A stretch of DNA of 64,000 nucleotides from Limimaricola pyoseonensis (GTDB lineage: Bacteria > Pseudomonadota > Alphaproteobacteria > Rhodobacterales > Rhodobacteraceae), in contig NZ_FNAT01000001.1 of the NCBI RefSeq assembly GCF_900102015.1, positions 1 to 64,000 on the forward strand, read 5' to 3'. The translations under genes were made by a program, and so were the position numbers. Shown here piece after piece: positions 19,781-30,746 of this stretch; the first letter of the stretch is position 1, and each line of letters begins with the position of its first letter. The notes under the pieces were generated by a model. It was not told where the DNA came from and searched no databases. It was given only the letters and a program-made list of their open reading frames with translations.

Positions 19781-20245
19781 TTATTCGATCGCGTCGGTGT
19801 CGTAGAGCGGGATGGTCGAGATCGACATCTTGGCCGAGCCCTGCGTCAGCTCGTTGCCATGGGCAAGGTAGATCAGCACCTGGTTGGTCTCGTCGTAGAT
19901 GCGGCTGATCCGCAGCGTCTTGAGGATGATCGAGCGGCTTTCGCGAAACACCGGCTCGCCGTCGCGCGACCGGTCAATGTCGCCCAGCGTGATGGGGCCG
20001 GTCTGGCGGCAGTCGATCGAGGCGTTCGACGGGTCCTCGAACCAGTTGCCCTGGCTCAGCCGGTCGATGATCGAGCGTTCGAAATAGGCGATGTGGCAGG
20101 TCACGCCCTCGACCTCCGGATCCGGGATCGCCTCGACGATGATGTCGTTGCCGACCCAGTCGACCCCGACCTGGCCGACCTTCTCGGCAAGCGCCGGGGC
20201 GGGCAGGGCGAGAAGGGCGAGCAGGGGCGCGAGCAGGCGTGTCAT
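19781..20245 (-). CDS. creA: CreA family periplasmic protein
   Basis: 154-residue secreted protein of the CreA family, conserved in proteobacteria with no established function. An N-terminal signal peptide (LLAPLLALLALPAPALA) is followed by the characteristic KVGQVGVDWVGNDIIVEAIPDPEVEGVTCHIA. Two Cys residues (in VTCHIA and SIDCRQTG) could form a disulfide. It converges on the HAD phosphatase gene, and the intervening 107 bp shows only a weak 5-bp hairpin (19699-19712). Confidence 0.9.
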   Translation of the reverse strand: MTRLLAPLLALLALPAPALAEKVGQVGVDWVGNDIIVEAIPDPEVEGVTCHIAYFERSIIDRLSQGNWFEDPSNASIDCRQTGPITLGDIDRSRDGEPVFRESRSIILKTLRISRIYDETNQVLIYLAHGNELTQGSAKMSISTIPLYDTDAIE

Positions 20246-20349
20246 GGCCGGGCAACGCCGGGCAGGGTGGTCGGTTCCACCCCGGCGCGGCGTTTGACGC
20301 CCCGGCCGGGCGGGCCAGTTCTCGCCAAGGACGACGACGGAGGCGCGGC

Positions 20350-20811
20350 ATGGAATCGATCTGGGAGACCGGCAGCGACGGCGGCGTGCTGCACCATCAC
20401 CTCGACTGGCTGGTGGCGGGGCTCGAATGGGTGGCGGCGATTATCGACCTCTTCGCCATCGCGTTGCTGCTTCTGGGCGCGGCGCGCTTCATCGCCGGGG
20501 TCGCGAAGGCCGAGATCCGCGGCGACGACGGCGAGCGGGTGCGCGCCACCAATGCCGAGCGGATCGAGCTGGGGCGCTACATCCTCGCCGGGCTCGAGCT
20601 GTTCATCGTCTCGGACATCATCCATACCGCGCTGAGCCTGGCGCTGGCCGACCTCGTCTTCCTCGGCCTGCTGGTGATCATCCGCTCGCTCATCTCCTTC
20701 TTTCTCGACCGCGAGCTGGAGCAGGTGAAGCAGGAATTGCGTGACTGGCCGGACGACGAGGCCCGCCGGCCGCGCCGGGATCGAAAGCCGCCGCCCTCCG
20801 CGCGCACCTGA
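20350..20811 (+). CDS. DUF1622 family small membrane protein
   Basis: 153 residues with three to four predicted membrane helices and the DUF1622 pattern (HHHLDWLVAGLEWVAAIIDL, RIELGRYILAGLELFIVSDI, LLVIIRSLISFFLDRELEQV). The tail is charged and basic (ARRPRRDRK). ATG 20350 is chosen because GGAGG (20339-20343) precedes it; the frame remains open further upstream. It lies directly ahead of the nuo promoter region but is probably a separate unit. Function unknown. Confidence 0.86.
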   Translation: MESIWETGSDGGVLHHHLDWLVAGLEWVAAIIDLFAIALLLLGAARFIAGVAKAEIRGDDGERVRATNAERIELGRYILAGLELFIVSDIIHTALSLALADLVFLGLLVIIRSLISFFLDRELEQVKQELRDWPDDEARRPRRDRKPPPSART

Positions 20812-20836
20812 CGCATCCCGCAACCCCCTCGCTCGG

Positions 20837-20864
20837 TTGACCCTTCCGGGGGGCGGGTTTAAGG
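20837..20864 (+). promoter_or_regulatory. Candidate promoter of the nuo operon
   Basis: TTGACC (20837-20842) and TTAAGG (20859-20864) with a 16-bp spacer in the gap before nuoA. The -35-like hexamer is good and the -10 is poor, so this is a suggestion only. Confidence 0.4.
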
Positions 20865-20906
20865 ATCGCCCAATCGATTGCCAGCTCCCGCGTGAAAGGA
20901 CCCGAC

Positions 20907-21796
<890 letters not shown>

Positions 21797-21849
21797 AGCC
21801 TCGCCGGCGCCCGGCGCGCCGGCCCTGACCATCCTTTGGGGGAATCGCC

Positions 21850-22467
21850 ATGAGCGAGGCATTGAACGACCTGGGCGCGCATCTCGAATCCAAGCGCCCC
21901 GATTGCGTGATCGGGTGGGAGGTCGCCTTCGGAGAGCTGACCGTCACCGTCTCGCCCGAGGCGATCCCCGGCTTCGTTGAGCTGCTCAAGACCGACCCGA
22001 CCTGCCGCTTCACCACGCTGGTGGACATCACGGCGGTGGACTACCCGGGCCGCGAGAAGCGCTTCGACGTGGTCTACCATTTCCTGTCGATGTGGCAGAA
22101 CCAGCGCATCCGGATCCGCGCCGAGCTGCGCGAGGACGAGATGGTGCCCTCGATCATCGAGCTGCACCCCTCGGCCAACTGGTTCGAGCGCGAGATGTTC
22201 GACATGTTCGGCATCCTGTTCTCCGGGCATCCGGACCTGCGCCGAATCCTCACCGATTACGGCTTCCGCGGTCATCCGCTGCGCAAGGACTTCCCGACCA
22301 CGGGCTACACCGAGGTGCGCTTCGACGAGGTGCAGAAGCGGGTGGTCTATGAGCCCGTGAAGCTGGTGCAGGAGTACCGGCAGTTCGACTTCATGAGCCC
22401 CTGGGAAGGGGCGCAATACGTGCTTCCCGGCGACGACAAGGCCGGCGATGCGGGCGCGAAGGGGTAA
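21850..22467 (+). CDS. nuoC: NADH-quinone oxidoreductase subunit C
   Basis: 30-kDa type peripheral subunit that scaffolds the quinone-binding module with NuoB and NuoD. The family signature [31 protein letters not shown] is present (residues about 110-140), followed by GHPLRKDFP. The 205-residue length and separation from nuoD (not a CD fusion as in E. coli) are usual in alphaproteobacteria. It lies 53 bp after nuoB. Confidence 0.96.
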   Translation: MSEALNDLGAHLESKRPDCVIGWEVAFGELTVTVSPEAIPGFVELLKTDPTCRFTTLVDITAVDYPGREKRFDVVYHFLSMWQNQRIRIRAELREDEMVPSIIELHPSANWFEREMFDMFGILFSGHPDLRRILTDYGFRGHPLRKDFPTTGYTEVRFDEVQKRVVYEPVKLVQEYRQFDFMSPWEGAQYVLPGDDKAGDAGAKG

Positions 22468-22471
22468 GGCG

Positions 22472-23698
22472 ATGGACGGCAGCACGATCAACGCGCGCGG
22501 CTTCGAAGACGCCAGGACCGGCGAACAGAAGATCCGCAACTTCAACATCAACTTCGGGCCCCAGCACCCGGCGGCGCACGGCGTGCTGCGGCTCGTGCTC
22601 GAGCTCGACGGCGAGATCGTCGAGCGCTGCGATCCGCATATCGGCCTGCTGCACCGCGGCACCGAGAAGCTGATGGAAAGCCGCACCTACCTGCAGAACC
22701 TGCCCTATCTCGACCGCCTCGACTACGTGGCGCCGATGAACCAGGAACACGCCTGGTGCCTCGCCATTGAGAAGCTCACCGGCACCGAGGTGCCGCGCCG
22801 GGCGCAGCTGATCCGCGTGCTCTACTGCGAGATCGGGCGCATCCTGTCGCATCTGCTCAACGTCACCACGCAGGCGATGGACGTGGGCGCGCTCACCCCG
22901 CCGCTGTGGGGCTTCGAGGAGCGCGAGAAGCTGATGATCTTCTACGAGCGGGCCTCGGGTGGGCGGCTGCACGCCGCCTATTTCCGCCCCGGCGGCGTGC
23001 ACCAGGACCTGCCGCCCGAGCTGATCGACGACATCGAGACATGGTCGCGCGAGTTCCCCAGCGTGCTCGACGACATCGACGGGCTCTTGACCGAGAACCG
23101 CATCTTCAAGCAGCGCAACGTCGATATCGGCGTGGTCAGCCAGGACGAGGCGCAGGAGTGGGGCTTCTCGGGCGTGATGGTGCGCGGCTCGGGCATGGCC
23201 TGGGACCTGCGGCGCGCGCAGCCCTACGAGTGCTACGACGAGTTCGACTTCCAGATCGCCGTCGGCAAGAACGGCGACTGCTACGACCGCTACCTCGTGC
23301 GGATGGCCGAGATGCGCGAGAGCATCAAGATCATCCAGCAGGCCTGCGAGAAGCTGCGCAACGAGCCCGGCGACGTGCTGGCGCGAGGCAAGATCACGCC
23401 GCCCAAGCGCGGCGACATGAAGACCTCGATGGAAGCGCTGATCCATCATTTCAAACTCTACACCGAGGGCTTCCACGTGCCCGCGGGCGAGACTTATGCC
23501 GCGGTCGAGGCGCCCAAGGGCGAGTTCGGCGTCTACCTGGTGGCCGACGGCTCGAACAAGCCCTACCGCGCCAAGCTGCGCGCGCCGGGCTACCTGCACC
23601 TGCAGGCGATGGATCACGTCACCAAGGGCCACCAGCTGGCCGACGTGGCGGCGATCATCGGCACCATGGATATCGTGTTCGGCGAGGTCGACCGCTAA
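22472..23698 (+). CDS. nuoD: NADH-quinone oxidoreductase subunit D
   Basis: 49-kDa subunit that forms the quinone site with NuoB. The N-terminal [19 protein letters not shown] holds the conserved quinone-site His loop. [31 protein letters not shown] and the C-terminal [14 protein letters not shown] are diagnostic. ATG 22472 (MDGSTINAR) gives 408 residues; the in-frame ATG at 22448 overlaps nuoC and is less likely. Confidence 0.96.
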   Translation: MDGSTINARGFEDARTGEQKIRNFNINFGPQHPAAHGVLRLVLELDGEIVERCDPHIGLLHRGTEKLMESRTYLQNLPYLDRLDYVAPMNQEHAWCLAIEKLTGTEVPRRAQLIRVLYCEIGRILSHLLNVTTQAMDVGALTPPLWGFEEREKLMIFYERASGGRLHAAYFRPGGVHQDLPPELIDDIETWSREFPSVLDDIDGLLTENRIFKQRNVDIGVVSQDEAQEWGFSGVMVRGSGMAWDLRRAQPYECYDEFDFQIAVGKNGDCYDRYLVRMAEMRESIKIIQQACEKLRNEPGDVLARGKITPPKRGDMKTSMEALIHHFKLYTEGFHVPAGETYAAVEAPKGEFGVYLVADGSNKPYRAKLRAPGYLHLQAMDHVTKGHQLADVAAIIGTMDIVFGEVDR

Positions 23699-23763
23699 GG
23701 CGGCCGGCCGCATCTCAATCGGGCCTCCGCGCGGCGGCGGCCCCCAGACGGGACGGGAACGGA

Positions 23764-24108
23764 ATGACGGCGATGCGTGTGATCGTGGCTCTCGGCGTGC
23801 TCGGCGCGCTCTCGGCCTGTTCGGCGGGGGTGCAGCTGGGCAATCGCGGCGTGGTGGGCAGCCTGGCCCCGACCAGCGTGGCGCCCGCCGCGCAGCCCGC
23901 CATGCCGGTCTCGCCGCAGGACCGCCTGGTCTCCGCGATCGAGGCGCAGGGCTGCCGGCTCAATGCCGAGAATGTCGGCGCGGTGCTGCTGCGCGCCAAC
24001 CTGACCCAGCAGGAGCTGATGCGGATCACCCCCGAGCTCGCCGCCGAGGGCCGTGTCCGGGTTTCGGACGAGGGCACCATCAGGGTGCTGTCGCCGAGCT
24101 GCCTGTGA
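23764..24108 (+). CDS. Small lipoprotein encoded inside the nuo operon
   Basis: 114-residue predicted lipoprotein (lipobox ALSACS, Cys19) with a low-complexity linker and a short C-terminal domain (DRLVSAIEAQGCRLNAENV, LTQQELMRITPELAAEGRV) ending in a Cys-Leu. It is placed between nuoD and nuoE, where Rhodobacter-type nuo operons carry an unassigned reading frame. Starts at 23764 or 23773 (MRVIVALG) are both possible. A role in complex I assembly is a guess based on location only. Confidence 0.8.
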   Translation: MTAMRVIVALGVLGALSACSAGVQLGNRGVVGSLAPTSVAPAAQPAMPVSPQDRLVSAIEAQGCRLNAENVGAVLLRANLTQQELMRITPELAAEGRVRVSDEGTIRVLSPSCL

Positions 24109-24179
24109 CCCCGGGCGTCCTGCGCCCCTGATTTTCTTCCGCCGCCGGCGAGCGGCGCCCAGACGACCGGAACCGAACG

Positions 24180-25250
24180 ATGCTGCGCAGACTGCACCCC
24201 CATCAGCCCGAGAGCTTCGCCTTCACCCCGGCCAACCAGGCCTGGGCCGAGGCGCAGATCACCAAGTATCCCGAAGGCCGCCAGGCCTCGGCGGTGATCC
24301 CGCTGCTGTGGCGCGCCCAGGAACAGGAAGGCTGGCTGACCCGCCCGGCGATCGAGCATGTCGCCGACATGCTCGGCATGGCCTATATCCGCGTGCTCGA
24401 GGTCGCGACCTTCTACTTCATGTTCCAGCTGCAGCCCGTGGGCTCGGTGGCGCATGTGCAGGTCTGCGGCACGCTGTCTTGCATGCTCTGCGGCTCCGAG
24501 GACCTGATGAAGGTCTGCCGCGAGAAGATCGCCGACAAGCCGCACGAGCTGTCGGCCGACGGCAAGTTCTCCTGGGAGGAGGTCGAGTGCCTCGGCGCCT
24601 GCGCCAACGCGCCGATGGCGCAGATCGGCAAGGACTACTACGAGGACCTGACCACCGAGCGCCTGGCCGAGATCCTCGACGAGATGGCCGCCGGTCGCGT
24701 GCCGACCCCGGGGCCGCAGAACGGCCGCTACGCCTCCGAGCCGCTCGAGAACCTGACCTCGCTGGCCGAGGGCTCCGAGGGCCGCGCGGCGGGCAACGCC
24801 TCGGTCGCGCTGGCCACCGATATCGGCGACACGATCAAGCGCATCGACGGCACCGAGGTGCCGCTGGTCGCCTCCTGGCAGCGCCAGGACGACCACGAGG
24901 CCGAGGGTCTCGAGGACCCGGCCGAGCCCGCGCCCGCGCATGACCGCCCGGCCGACGCCTCTGGCGTGACCGAGCAGGAGGCCCCGGCCTCCAGCGCCGC
25001 CAAGCCGGTCTCGGCCGACTTCCCGGCCGAGGAGCCGCGCGACGCCGTCGACGGCGACGAAACGCCCGAGGGCGGCAAGCCGGTGGTGGACGAGGGCGAG
25101 GCCGCGCCGATCGTCGACGAGGACGACGAGACCGCCGACAAGGCCGGCACCGCCGACCCGGCCGCGCCGGGCGGGGTCTACAACGCCCCCAAGACCCAGA
25201 AGCCGGGCGGCACCGGCGAGGGCGACAAGAAGAAGCCCTCGGAGGAATGA
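24180..25250 (+). CDS. nuoE: NADH-quinone oxidoreductase subunit E with long acidic tail
   Basis: 24-kDa thioredoxin-fold subunit binding the off-pathway [2Fe-2S] cluster N1a. Ligands are C96-x4-C101 (VCGTLSC) and C137-x3-C141 (CLGAC). The folded domain ends near residue 170. The remaining ~185 residues form an acidic, Pro/Ala/Glu/Asp-rich, probably disordered extension with a basic end (GDKKKPSEE). The length (356) far exceeds E. coli NuoE (166), although extended NuoE proteins are known in this order. The tail's role is unknown. Confidence 0.94.
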   Translation: MLRRLHPHQPESFAFTPANQAWAEAQITKYPEGRQASAVIPLLWRAQEQEGWLTRPAIEHVADMLGMAYIRVLEVATFYFMFQLQPVGSVAHVQVCGTLSCMLCGSEDLMKVCREKIADKPHELSADGKFSWEEVECLGACANAPMAQIGKDYYEDLTTERLAEILDEMAAGRVPTPGPQNGRYASEPLENLTSLAEGSEGRAAGNASVALATDIGDTIKRIDGTEVPLVASWQRQDDHEAEGLEDPAEPAPAHDRPADASGVTEQEAPASSAAKPVSADFPAEEPRDAVDGDETPEGGKPVVDEGEAAPIVDEDDETADKAGTADPAAPGGVYNAPKTQKPGGTGEGDKKKPSEE

Positions 25251-25380
25251 TGCCGCCTCGCGCCGCAGGGACGGATGACCGGTGCGGGCCCGCGTGGCCC
25301 GTGTCGGCGTTTGATTCGGCGGCGCAGCGTCCTATCACGAAGGGAGGGGCCGCGAGCCCCGGCCAGAGGGAGGACGTGGC

Positions 25381-26181
25381 ATGAACTTGGACTGCCGGAC
25401 CATCTCGATCGGGGGCTCCGCGCTTGGCGGCCTGCTGATCGCGCTATTGCTGGCGGCCGGCGAGCGGGGGCTGTTCACCTCGCTGCTGATCGGCGCCGCG
25501 CTGGCCGTAGCGGCGGGGTTCCTGCTGCTCGCCTATGTCTGCACCGGCGAGGATGCCGCGGCGGGCGGCGAGAGCGGCACCACGCCGGAGACGGCGCGGA
25601 TCGACGAGGCCGAGACGCCGCCTGCGCCCTTCGCGACGCCCACGGCCGAGCCCGAGCACCGGGCGGCCGAGAGCGAAGGCGATGCGGCGGCGCGGCGCGA
25701 CGCGCCCGATACCGCCGAGGCGACACCTGAAAGGCCGGCCGAGGCCGGCGTGCCGTCCGAACGCGCGATGGCGCGGCCGGTCAACGGCGCGACCGTGCTG
25801 GACGAGGCCGGCTCGGACGAGGTCGAGCAGGAGGATGCGGATCTTGGCGACGAGGTGAGCGGGATCACGCACCATGAGACCGCCGCCGCCGGCGATGTCG
25901 ACATGCCCGACGCCGTGGCGGCCGACGCGCAGCGCGCGCCGAAGCTGCTCGAAGCGCCGCGCGGCGGGGCCGGAGACGACCTCAAGCAGCTGCGCGGCGT
26001 CGGGCCGAAGCTCGAGGAGCAGCTCAACCGGCTCGGTGTCTGGCATCTCGACCAGATCGCCGGCTGGAGCGAGGCCGAGGCGCTCTGGATCGACGACCAC
26101 CTGGAAGGCTTCAGGGGCCGCATCCTGCGCGATGACTGGATCGGCCAGGCCCGCGAGCTGACCGGGCAGGAATCCGCGTGA
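25381..26181 (+). CDS. Membrane-anchored helix-hairpin-helix protein in nuo operon
   Basis: 266 residues: two N-terminal membrane helices (about residues 15-60: LGGLLIALLLAAGERGLFTS, LIGAALAVAAGFLLLAYVC), a long acidic disordered linker (~65-190), and a C-terminal helix-hairpin-helix-like module (DLKQLRGVGPKLEEQLNRLG, then DQIAGWSEAEALWIDDHL) resembling the H3TH units of DNA polymerases. Such proteins recur in nuo operons of this order. Whether the module binds nucleic acid or protein is unknown. Its stop overlaps the next start (GTGA). Confidence 0.8.
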   Translation: MNLDCRTISIGGSALGGLLIALLLAAGERGLFTSLLIGAALAVAAGFLLLAYVCTGEDAAAGGESGTTPETARIDEAETPPAPFATPTAEPEHRAAESEGDAAARRDAPDTAEATPERPAEAGVPSERAMARPVNGATVLDEAGSDEVEQEDADLGDEVSGITHHETAAAGDVDMPDAVAADAQRAPKLLEAPRGGAGDDLKQLRGVGPKLEEQLNRLGVWHLDQIAGWSEAEALWIDDHLEGFRGRILRDDWIGQARELTGQESA

Positions 26182-26387
26182 GCCGAGAGGGCGCGCGGGG
26201 CCGGCGGGCGGCATTGGTGCTGGCCGGGACCGGCGTGTTCTGGATCGCGGCGACGGCGGCGGGGATCCTTCTGGACCTGCCGCAGCGCTGGCGCGGATTG
26301 TTCGACCTGATGGCCCTCGCTGGGTTCGTCATGGGCTTGTGGATGACATATCAAACCTGGCGCGCGCGCCAGGACGACGAAAGGTGA
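26178..26387 (+). CDS. DUF5337-like two-helix membrane protein
   Basis: 69 residues beginning with GTG that overlaps the preceding stop by 4 bp. There are two predicted membrane helices ([41 protein letters not shown]) with basic flanks. It matches the small DUF5337 proteins seen in Rhodobacterales complex I loci. It ends 4 bp before nuoF. No known function; candidate accessory or assembly protein by position. Confidence 0.8.
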   Translation: MSREGARGRRAALVLAGTGVFWIAATAAGILLDLPQRWRGLFDLMALAGFVMGLWMTYQTWRARQDDER

Positions 26388-26391
26388 GCCG

Positions 26392-27678
26392 ATGCTCAAG
26401 GATCAGGACCGCATTTTCACCAACCTCTACGGGATGCACGACCGCAGCCTGAAGGGCGCGCGCTCGCGCGGCCACTGGGACGGCACCGCCGGCATCATCC
26501 AGAAGGGGCGCGACTGGATCGTCGAGCAGATGAAGGCGTCCGGCCTGCGCGGCCGCGGCGGCGCCGGCTTCCCGACCGGCCTGAAGTGGTCCTTCATGCC
26601 CAAGGAAAGCGACGGCCGGCCCGCCTATCTCGTCGTCAACGCCGACGAATCCGAGCCCGGCACCTGCAAGGACCGGGAGATCATGCGCCACGATCCGCAC
26701 ACGCTGATCGAGGGCTGCCTGATCGCCTCCTTCGCGATGGGCGCGCATGCCTGCTACATCTACCTGCGGGGCGAATACATCCGCGAGCGCGAGGAACTGC
26801 AGCGCGCCATCGACGAGTGCTACGACGCGGGCCTTCTGGGTCGCAACGCCGCCGGTTCGGGCTGGGATTTCGACCTCTACCTGCATCACGGCGCTGGCGC
26901 CTACATCTGCGGCGAGGAGACCGCGCTGCTCGAGAGCCTCGAGGGCAAGAAGGGCATGCCGCGCATGAAGCCGCCCTTCCCGGCGGGCGCGGGCCTCTAC
27001 GGCTGCCCGACCACGGTGAACAACGTCGAGTCGATCGCCGTCGTGCCGACCATCCTGCGTCGCGGGCCGGAATGGTTCGCGGGCTTCGGCCGGCCGAACA
27101 ACACCGGCACCAAGCTCTTCGCGATCTCGGGCCACGTGAACAAGCCCTGCGTGGTCGAGGAAGAGATGTCGATCCCGTTCAAGGAGCTGATCGACAAGCA
27201 TTGCGGCGGCATCCGCGGCGGTTGGGGCAACCTCAAGGCGGTGATCCCCGGCGGCTCCTCGGTGCCCTGCCTGCGCGCCGAGACCATGGAAGACGCGATC
27301 ATGGACTTCGACTGGCTGCGCGAGCAGCGCTCGGGCCTCGGCACCGCGGCGGTGATCGTGATGGATCAGTCCACCGACATGATCAAGGCGATCTGGCGGC
27401 TGGCCAAGTTCTACAAGCACGAGAGCTGCGGCCAGTGCACGCCCTGCCGCGAAGGCACCGGCTGGATGATGCGGGTGCTCGAGCGCATGGTGCGCGGTGA
27501 CGCGGCGGTCGAGGAGATCGAGATGCTGCTCGACGTGACCAAGCAGGTCGAGGGCCACACCATCTGCGCGCTCGGCGACGCGGCGGCCTGGCCGATCCAG
27601 GGCCTGATCCGCAACTTCCGCGACGAGATCGAGGACCGGATCAAGGGCCGGAGCACCCACGCGGTCGCGGCCGAATGA
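26392..27678 (+). CDS. nuoF: NADH-quinone oxidoreductase subunit F
   Basis: 51-kDa NADH-dehydrogenase subunit carrying FMN, the NADH site and [4Fe-4S] cluster N3. The FMN/NADH glycine-rich segment is [18 protein letters not shown] with [15 protein letters not shown]. The cluster motif is [15 protein letters not shown], with the fourth Cys in [13 protein letters not shown]. At 428 residues it is full length. Its stop overlaps the next ATG by 4 bp. Confidence 0.97.
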   Translation: MLKDQDRIFTNLYGMHDRSLKGARSRGHWDGTAGIIQKGRDWIVEQMKASGLRGRGGAGFPTGLKWSFMPKESDGRPAYLVVNADESEPGTCKDREIMRHDPHTLIEGCLIASFAMGAHACYIYLRGEYIREREELQRAIDECYDAGLLGRNAAGSGWDFDLYLHHGAGAYICGEETALLESLEGKKGMPRMKPPFPAGAGLYGCPTTVNNVESIAVVPTILRRGPEWFAGFGRPNNTGTKLFAISGHVNKPCVVEEEMSIPFKELIDKHCGGIRGGWGNLKAVIPGGSSVPCLRAETMEDAIMDFDWLREQRSGLGTAAVIVMDQSTDMIKAIWRLAKFYKHESCGQCTPCREGTGWMMRVLERMVRGDAAVEEIEMLLDVTKQVEGHTICALGDAAAWPIQGLIRNFRDEIEDRIKGRSTHAVAAE

Positions 27679-27950
27679 AGCTGCGCGACGAGATCCTGAA
27701 GAACGTCGGGGTCTGGCTCGCGGTCTACCCCTCGGTGCTGGCCTTCAGCTACGGCTTCAAGTGGCTCGGCATCGAGGTGGCGCTGTGGATCGAGATCCTG
27801 ATCTCGACCGCGCTGACGGTGCCGCTCATTTCCTACGTCGCGGTGCCGATCGTCGAGAAGCTGATCGCCGATTACGAGAACACCACGCCGGCCGAGATGA
27901 AGCGCGAGGAAGCCGAGGAAGCCCCCGGCGGACGCAAGTCGAAAAGCTGA
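27675..27950 (+). CDS. Small membrane protein between nuoF and terminator
   Basis: 91 residues starting in an ATGA overlap with nuoF. A central hydrophobic region forms two helices ([40 protein letters not shown]) and the C-terminal tail is charged ([18 protein letters not shown]). I do not recognise a named domain. The position corresponds to an unassigned frame of Rhodobacter-type nuo operons. It is the last gene before a strong intrinsic terminator. Confidence 0.75.
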   Translation: MKLRDEILKNVGVWLAVYPSVLAFSYGFKWLGIEVALWIEILISTALTVPLISYVAVPIVEKLIADYENTTPAEMKREEAEEAPGGRKSKS

Positions 27951-27973
27951 CGGGCGGAAGCCCTGGACGACAC

Positions 27974-28004
27974 GGCCGGCCCGGACCTCCGGGCCGGCCT
28001 TTTT
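27974..28004 (+). terminator. Strong intrinsic terminator inside the nuo cluster
   Basis: Perfect 11-bp stem GGCCGGCCCGG / CCGGGCCGGCC with ACCT loop followed by five T. It lies 24 bp after the small membrane gene and 150 bp before the DUF5333 gene, so nuoA-F and nuoG-N would be separate or attenuated transcripts. Confidence 0.9.
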
Positions 28005-28053
28005 CGTTTCGGCGCGGCGGTGTTCCGCCCGGGATAACGCATCGCGACAGCGT

Positions 28054-28066
28054 GATATTGAATATC
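28054..28066. promoter_or_regulatory. AT-rich palindrome GATATT-G-AATATC upstream of DUF5333/nuoG
   Basis: Exact 13-bp inverted repeat in otherwise GC-rich sequence, 50 bp after the internal nuo terminator and 88 bp before the DUF5333 start. It could be an operator, or the AT-rich core of a promoter for the second nuo transcription unit. No known consensus is claimed. Confidence 0.45.
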
Positions 28067-28153
28067 GCCGCACCGGGTCCAGTCTCTGCCCCGAGAAGCG
28101 CCGGCGGGCCGACAAGCACCGCCCGAACCGGCGCCCCCTGAGGAGAGACCACG

Positions 28154-28564
28154 ATGACCGTTCCCCATATCGTCAAGGGATCCGCGCTGATCCTTGGCTT
28201 CGTGCTGGTCGCCGGCGCGACCGCGGCGCTGCCGGCGCTGCGCGACAACCAGAAGATCCGCGACGGGCTGATCTCGACCGCCATCGCCTACGAGATCGGC
28301 CGCAAATGCGACAGTCTCGACGCGCGCTGGCTGACGGGCATCGGCTTTCTGAACTCCCTGCGCAGCCATGCGCTCGACCTCGGCTACAGCCGGGCGCAGA
28401 TCAGCGCCTTCATCGACGACGACGCCGAGAAGGACATCCTCGAGGCCGAGGCGCGGGCGCTGCTGGAGGCCAAGGGCGGCGTCGAGGGCCAGTGGGAGAC
28501 CTATTGCGAGGTCGGCCGCCGCGAAATCGCCGCCGGCAGCCGCATCGGCACGCTGCTGCAATAG
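28154..28564 (+). CDS. DUF5333-like secreted protein in nuo operon
   Basis: 136 residues with an N-terminal signal peptide ([20 protein letters not shown]) and a helical mature part ([54 protein letters not shown]). Two Cys residues may pair in the periplasm. It resembles the DUF5333 family, found in Rhodobacterales. It would be the first gene after the internal terminator. A 7-bp GC hairpin (28571-28588) lies just downstream, before nuoG. Function unknown. Confidence 0.78.
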   Translation: MTVPHIVKGSALILGFVLVAGATAALPALRDNQKIRDGLISTAIAYEIGRKCDSLDARWLTGIGFLNSLRSHALDLGYSRAQISAFIDDDAEKDILEAEARALLEAKGGVEGQWETYCEVGRREIAAGSRIGTLLQ

Positions 28565-28718
28565 CGGGCAGGGGGGCGCAGGCCCCCCCGCGCGACAATT
28601 TTCCCCGATACCGGCTATGGATGCGTCTGGCATCGCCGGGCGAGGCACGCTAGAAGGCCCCGGACCGCGGCCCCCCTGTCGGTGGCCGCGTCCGACGCGA
28701 GGAAAGGGGCGGCCTGCC

Positions 28719-30746
28719 ATGTCCGATTTGCGCAAAGTCAGCATCGACGGAAAGGTCATCGAAGTGCCGGGGGCGATGACGCTCATCCAGGCCTGCGAGA
28801 CCGCGGGGATCGAAATTCCCCGCTTCTGCTATCACGAGCGGCTGAGCATCGCCGGCAACTGCCGCATGTGCCTGGTCGAGGTCGTCGGCGGTCCGCCGAA
28901 GCCCGCCGCCTCCTGCGCCATGCAGGTCAAGGACCTGCGCCCCGGGCCGGAAGGCGCGCCGCCGCAGGTCAGGACCAACTCGCCGATGGTCAAGAAGGCG
29001 CGCGAAGGGGTGATGGAGTTCCTGCTCATCAACCACCCGCTCGACTGCCCGATCTGCGACCAGGGCGGCGAATGCGACCTGCAAGACCAGGCCATGGCCT
29101 ACGGCGTCGACTTCTCGCGCTTCCGCGAACCCAAGCGCGCGGTCGAGGATCTCGATCTCGGGCCGCTGGTCGAGACCCACATGACGCGCTGCATCTCCTG
29201 CACGCGCTGCGTGCGTTTCACCACCGAGGTGGCGGGCATCAGCCAGATGGGCCAGACCGGTCGCGGCGAGGATGCCGAGATCACCAGCTACCTCGCCGAG
29301 ACGCTCGATTCGAACCTGCAGGGCAACATCATCGACCTGTGCCCCGTGGGCGCGCTGGTCTCCAAGCCCTACGCCTTCAACGCCCGCCCCTGGGAGCTGA
29401 CCAAGACCGAGACCATCGACGTGATGGACGCGCTCGGCTCGTCGATCCGGGTGGACACCAAGGGCCGCAAGGTGATGCGCATCCTGCCGCGCAACCATGA
29501 CGGCACCAACGAGGAGTGGCTCTCCGACAAGGCGCGCTTCGTCTGGGACGGCCTGTCGCGCCAGCGTCTCGACTCGCCCTACATCCGCGAGAACGGCAAG
29601 CTGCGCCGCGCCGACTGGCCCGAGGCGCTGGCCGCGGCCGCATCCGCGATCGGCGGCGCCCAGAAGCTCGCCGGCCTGGTGGGCGATCTCGCCCCGACCG
29701 AGGCGGCCTTCGCGCTCAAGCAGCTGGTCGAAGGGCAGGGCGGCGTCGTGGAATGCCGCACCGACGGCGCGAAGCTGCCCGCGGGCAACCGTTCGGCCTA
29801 TGTCGGAACCGCCCGGGTCGAGGATCTGGACACCGCCAGGCACATCATGCTGGTCGGCACCAACCCGGCCGTCGAGGCGCCGGTGCTCAACGCGCGGATC
29901 CGCAAGGCCTGGCTCGCGGGCGCCAATGTCGGCCATGTCGGCAAGGCCGCCGAGCTGACCTACGAGCATCACCATGCCGGCACCGGCCGCAAGGCGCTGG
30001 CCGACCTGCTGGGCCACGAGTTCGGCGCGGTGCTCGACGAGCCGTCGGTGGTCGTGGTCGGGCAGGGCGCTCTGACCGGGGCCGATGGCGAGGCCGTCCT
30101 GGGCCACGCCATGGCGCTGGCCGAGCGCACCAAGAGCAAGCTTCTCGTGCTGCATTCGGCCGCGGGCCGGGTCGGCGCGATGGATGTGGGCGCCACCGCC
30201 GAGGGCGGCGTCGCGGCCGCTCTCGAGGGCGCCGACGTGATCTACAACATGGGCGCCGACGAGATCGCGCTGCCCGATGGCGCCTTCGTCATCTATCAGG
30301 GCAGCCACGGCGATCGCGGCGCGCACCGCGCCGACCTGATCCTGCCGGCGGCGGCCTGGACCGAGGAGACCGGTCTCTTCGTCAACACCGAAGGCCGGCC
30401 GCAGCTGGCGCTGCGGGCGAACTTCGCGCCGGGCCAGGCCAAGGAGAACTGGGCCATCCTGCGCGCGCTCTCGGCCGAGCTGGGCGCCGCCCAGCCCTGG
30501 AGCTCGATCGCGCAGCTGCGCCAGGCGCTGGTCGCGGCGCATCCGCACCTGCAGCGCATCGACGAGGTCGCCGAGAACGAGTGGCAGCCGCTGCCCGAGG
30601 GCAGCCTCGACGAGTCGCTGGGCGATTTCGAGAGCACCGTCGCCGAGCACTACCTCACCAACCCGGTGGCCCGCGCCAGCGAGCTGATGGGCGAGCTGGC
30701 CGGCAACGCGCGGGCGCGGCGCCAGAGCGCGCTCGCGGCGGAGTGA
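28719..30746 (+). CDS. nuoG: NADH-quinone oxidoreductase subunit G
   Basis: 75-kDa subunit that wires electrons through N1b, N5 and N4. N-terminal [2Fe-2S] ligands lie in [20 protein letters not shown] plus AASCAMQV. The N5 site is [19 protein letters not shown] (His plus three Cys) and the N4 site is [12 protein letters not shown] with the distal Cys in [10 protein letters not shown]. The rest is the molybdopterin-oxidoreductase-like domain without cofactor. ATG 28719 ([12 protein letters not shown]) gives 675 residues; the longer open frame upstream is not supported. Confidence 0.96.
   Translation: MSDLRKVSIDGKVIEVPGAMTLIQACETAGIEIPRFCYHERLSIAGNCRMCLVEVVGGPPKPAASCAMQVKDLRPGPEGAPPQVRTNSPMVKKAREGVMEFLLINHPLDCPICDQGGECDLQDQAMAYGVDFSRFREPKRAVEDLDLGPLVETHMTRCISCTRCVRFTTEVAGISQMGQTGRGEDAEITSYLAETLDSNLQGNIIDLCPVGALVSKPYAFNARPWELTKTETIDVMDALGSSIRVDTKGRKVMRILPRNHDGTNEEWLSDKARFVWDGLSRQRLDSPYIRENGKLRRADWPEALAAAASAIGGAQKLAGLVGDLAPTEAAFALKQLVEGQGGVVECRTDGAKLPAGNRSAYVGTARVEDLDTARHIMLVGTNPAVEAPVLNARIRKAWLAGANVGHVGKAAELTYEHHHAGTGRKALADLLGHEFGAVLDEPSVVVVGQGALTGADGEAVLGHAMALAERTKSKLLVLHSAAGRVGAMDVGATAEGGVAAALEGADVIYNMGADEIALPDGAFVIYQGSHGDRGAHRADLILPAAAWTEETGLFVNTEGRPQLALRANFAPGQAKENWAILRALSAELGAAQPWSSIAQLRQALVAAHPHLQRIDEVAENEWQPLPEGSLDESLGDFESTVAEHYLTNPVARASELMGELAGNARARRQSALAAE

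Noticed and set aside
28571-28588. GC hairpin before nuoG as a terminator
   Set aside because: Seven-bp stem, and the nearest T run is about ten bases away. Too weak to call as a terminator, so only mentioned with the DUF5333 gene.
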